64,000 nucleotides of DNA, from contig CANJCO010000005.1 in NCBI GenBank assembly GCA_947473045.1, positions 1 through 64,000 on the forward strand, read 5' to 3'. The notes below the pieces were generated by a model. That model did not search any database and was not told the DNA's origin. It saw nothing but the letters and a program-made list of their open reading frames with translations. The position numbers were made by a program, and so were the translations under genes. The stretch is from Myxococcales bacterium (lineage in GTDB: Bacteria; Myxococcota_A; Polyangia; Polyangiales; Polyangiaceae). Below, piece by piece: positions 63,612 to 64,000 of this stretch. How positions within the stretch are numbered: the first letter of the stretch is position 1; every line of letters starts with the position of its first letter.

Positions 63612-64000
63612 TTACTTCACGCGCGCGACCACGCGCTCGGGCCGCGTATCGTTGTCGAGAAAGATCGCGTCGGCGCGACTGCCACGCCGGTCGAGCTCAC
63701 CCGTAACGCGCGCCGCCTCCTCGAGTTTGCGGCGATAGGGAGGTCCGCCGAGCACCAGCTGCGTGGCGGTTCGGCCAATGATCAGCGTGATCCCGCCGGC
63801 CTTGCTCACGTGCACTTCCTGGAGCGGCTGCTTGAGTCCGAGCGTCGAGTGCTCGTAATCGCCCGCGAGATCGAGCGCGCGAACCACTCCGCGGGCCACG
63901 CCCTCCCGATCGCGCGAGACGTCTTCGGCGGCGATTCCGGTGACCACCGGAAAATCGGAAGGGTCGCCTGCCTCGAGCCGTTTAAACAGCTCGCCCTCTT
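63612..64000 (-). CDS. ftsQ: cell division protein FtsQ, N-terminal part outside window
   Basis: The frame stays open past the right edge of the window, so the POTRA domain and membrane anchor lie outside. The visible 129 codons include a GELFKRLEAGDPSDFPVVTG stretch, the beta-domain entry typical of FtsQ (DPFxxPVITG), then the late strand DAIFLDNDTRPERVVARVK. FtsQ/DivIB binds FtsB and FtsL in the periplasm and links the division ring to wall synthesis. Its place just upstream of ftsA supports the call. The similarity is modest, as usual for this fast-evolving protein. Confidence 0.8.
   Translation of the reverse strand, partial: EGELFKRLEAGDPSDFPVVTGIAAEDVSRDREGVARGVVRALDLAGDYEHSTLGLKQPLQEVHVSKAGGITLIIGRTATQLVLGGPPYRRKLEEAARVTGELDRRGSRADAIFLDNDTRPERVVARVK

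Overview
The window is about 64 kb of GC-rich, densely coding chromosome. It most resembles a Myxococcota (myxobacterial, Polyangiales-like) genome. I infer this from three large Ser/Thr protein kinases, a kinase with an AgmX/PglI-type C-terminal domain, a PATAN-type HD-GYP regulator, tandem Cys-rich repeat lipoproteins, a non-cyclising carotenoid operon and many secreted lipoproteins of unknown role. I see no insertion sequence, prophage, CRISPR array, tRNA or rRNA. No stretch longer than about 260 bases lacks a gene. The longest gaps are 26129-26385, 41456-41708, 13662-13897 and 48657-48874; only the last holds structure that I find striking.

Layout. 1-5.3 kb: a partial NlpC/P60-like protein, an MBL-fold hydrolase, and the conserved cluster rpmH-rnpA-yidD-yidC-jag read leftward (ribosome protein, RNase P, membrane insertion). 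dnaA is not next to rpmH; an OmpA-family protein with thrombospondin type-3 calcium repeats is there instead. 7-13.7 kb: a short-chain dehydrogenase, a PLP aminotransferase, and a leftward group namZ-like muramidase / STPK / Xaa-Pro dipeptidase. 13.9-19.7 kb: an NtrC-type activator facing a leftward group of secreted hydrolase, PLP-dependent dehydratase, uridine kinase and an MshEN/HD-GYP/receiver/PATAN fusion. 19.8-22.2 kb: hemC and mpl. 22.2-30.6 kb: a 1314-residue kinase/degenerate cyclase/ATPase/TPR protein, a CehA/McbA-type metallohydrolase, tsaE, a surface protein and a small sigma-factor-like protein.

30.7-36.9 kb is a carotenoid operon read leftward: crtI, crtB, a second desaturase (crtD-like), crtC and a GT21-like glycosyltransferase. 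Its first three genes are joined by four-base GTGA overlaps. Three 10-bp direct repeats sit over its likely promoter. The gene set predicts an acyclic, 1-hydroxylated, probably glycosylated carotenoid; no geranylgeranyl-diphosphate synthase or cyclase lies in the window.

37-51.8 kb is the accessory part: lgt with a long charged tail, several lipoproteins (Lgt substrates), two tandem Stig1-like Cys-rich lipoproteins, pdxH, a beta-propeller-like lipoprotein, and a 986-residue esterase whose catalytic-domain motifs are in circularly permuted order behind an attenuator-like leader. 51.8-56.2 kb is a leftward group: a one-chain LeuD-LeuC-type dehydratase, slyD, and a TPR/HEAT protein. 56.3-60.8 kb: a GT4 glycosyltransferase, a kinase overlapping a PEGA-like membrane protein, and a lipoprotein. 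60.9-64 kb: the division genes ftsQ (cut by the window edge), ftsA and ftsZ.

All functions are inferred from motifs read by eye; no database search or alignment program was run.
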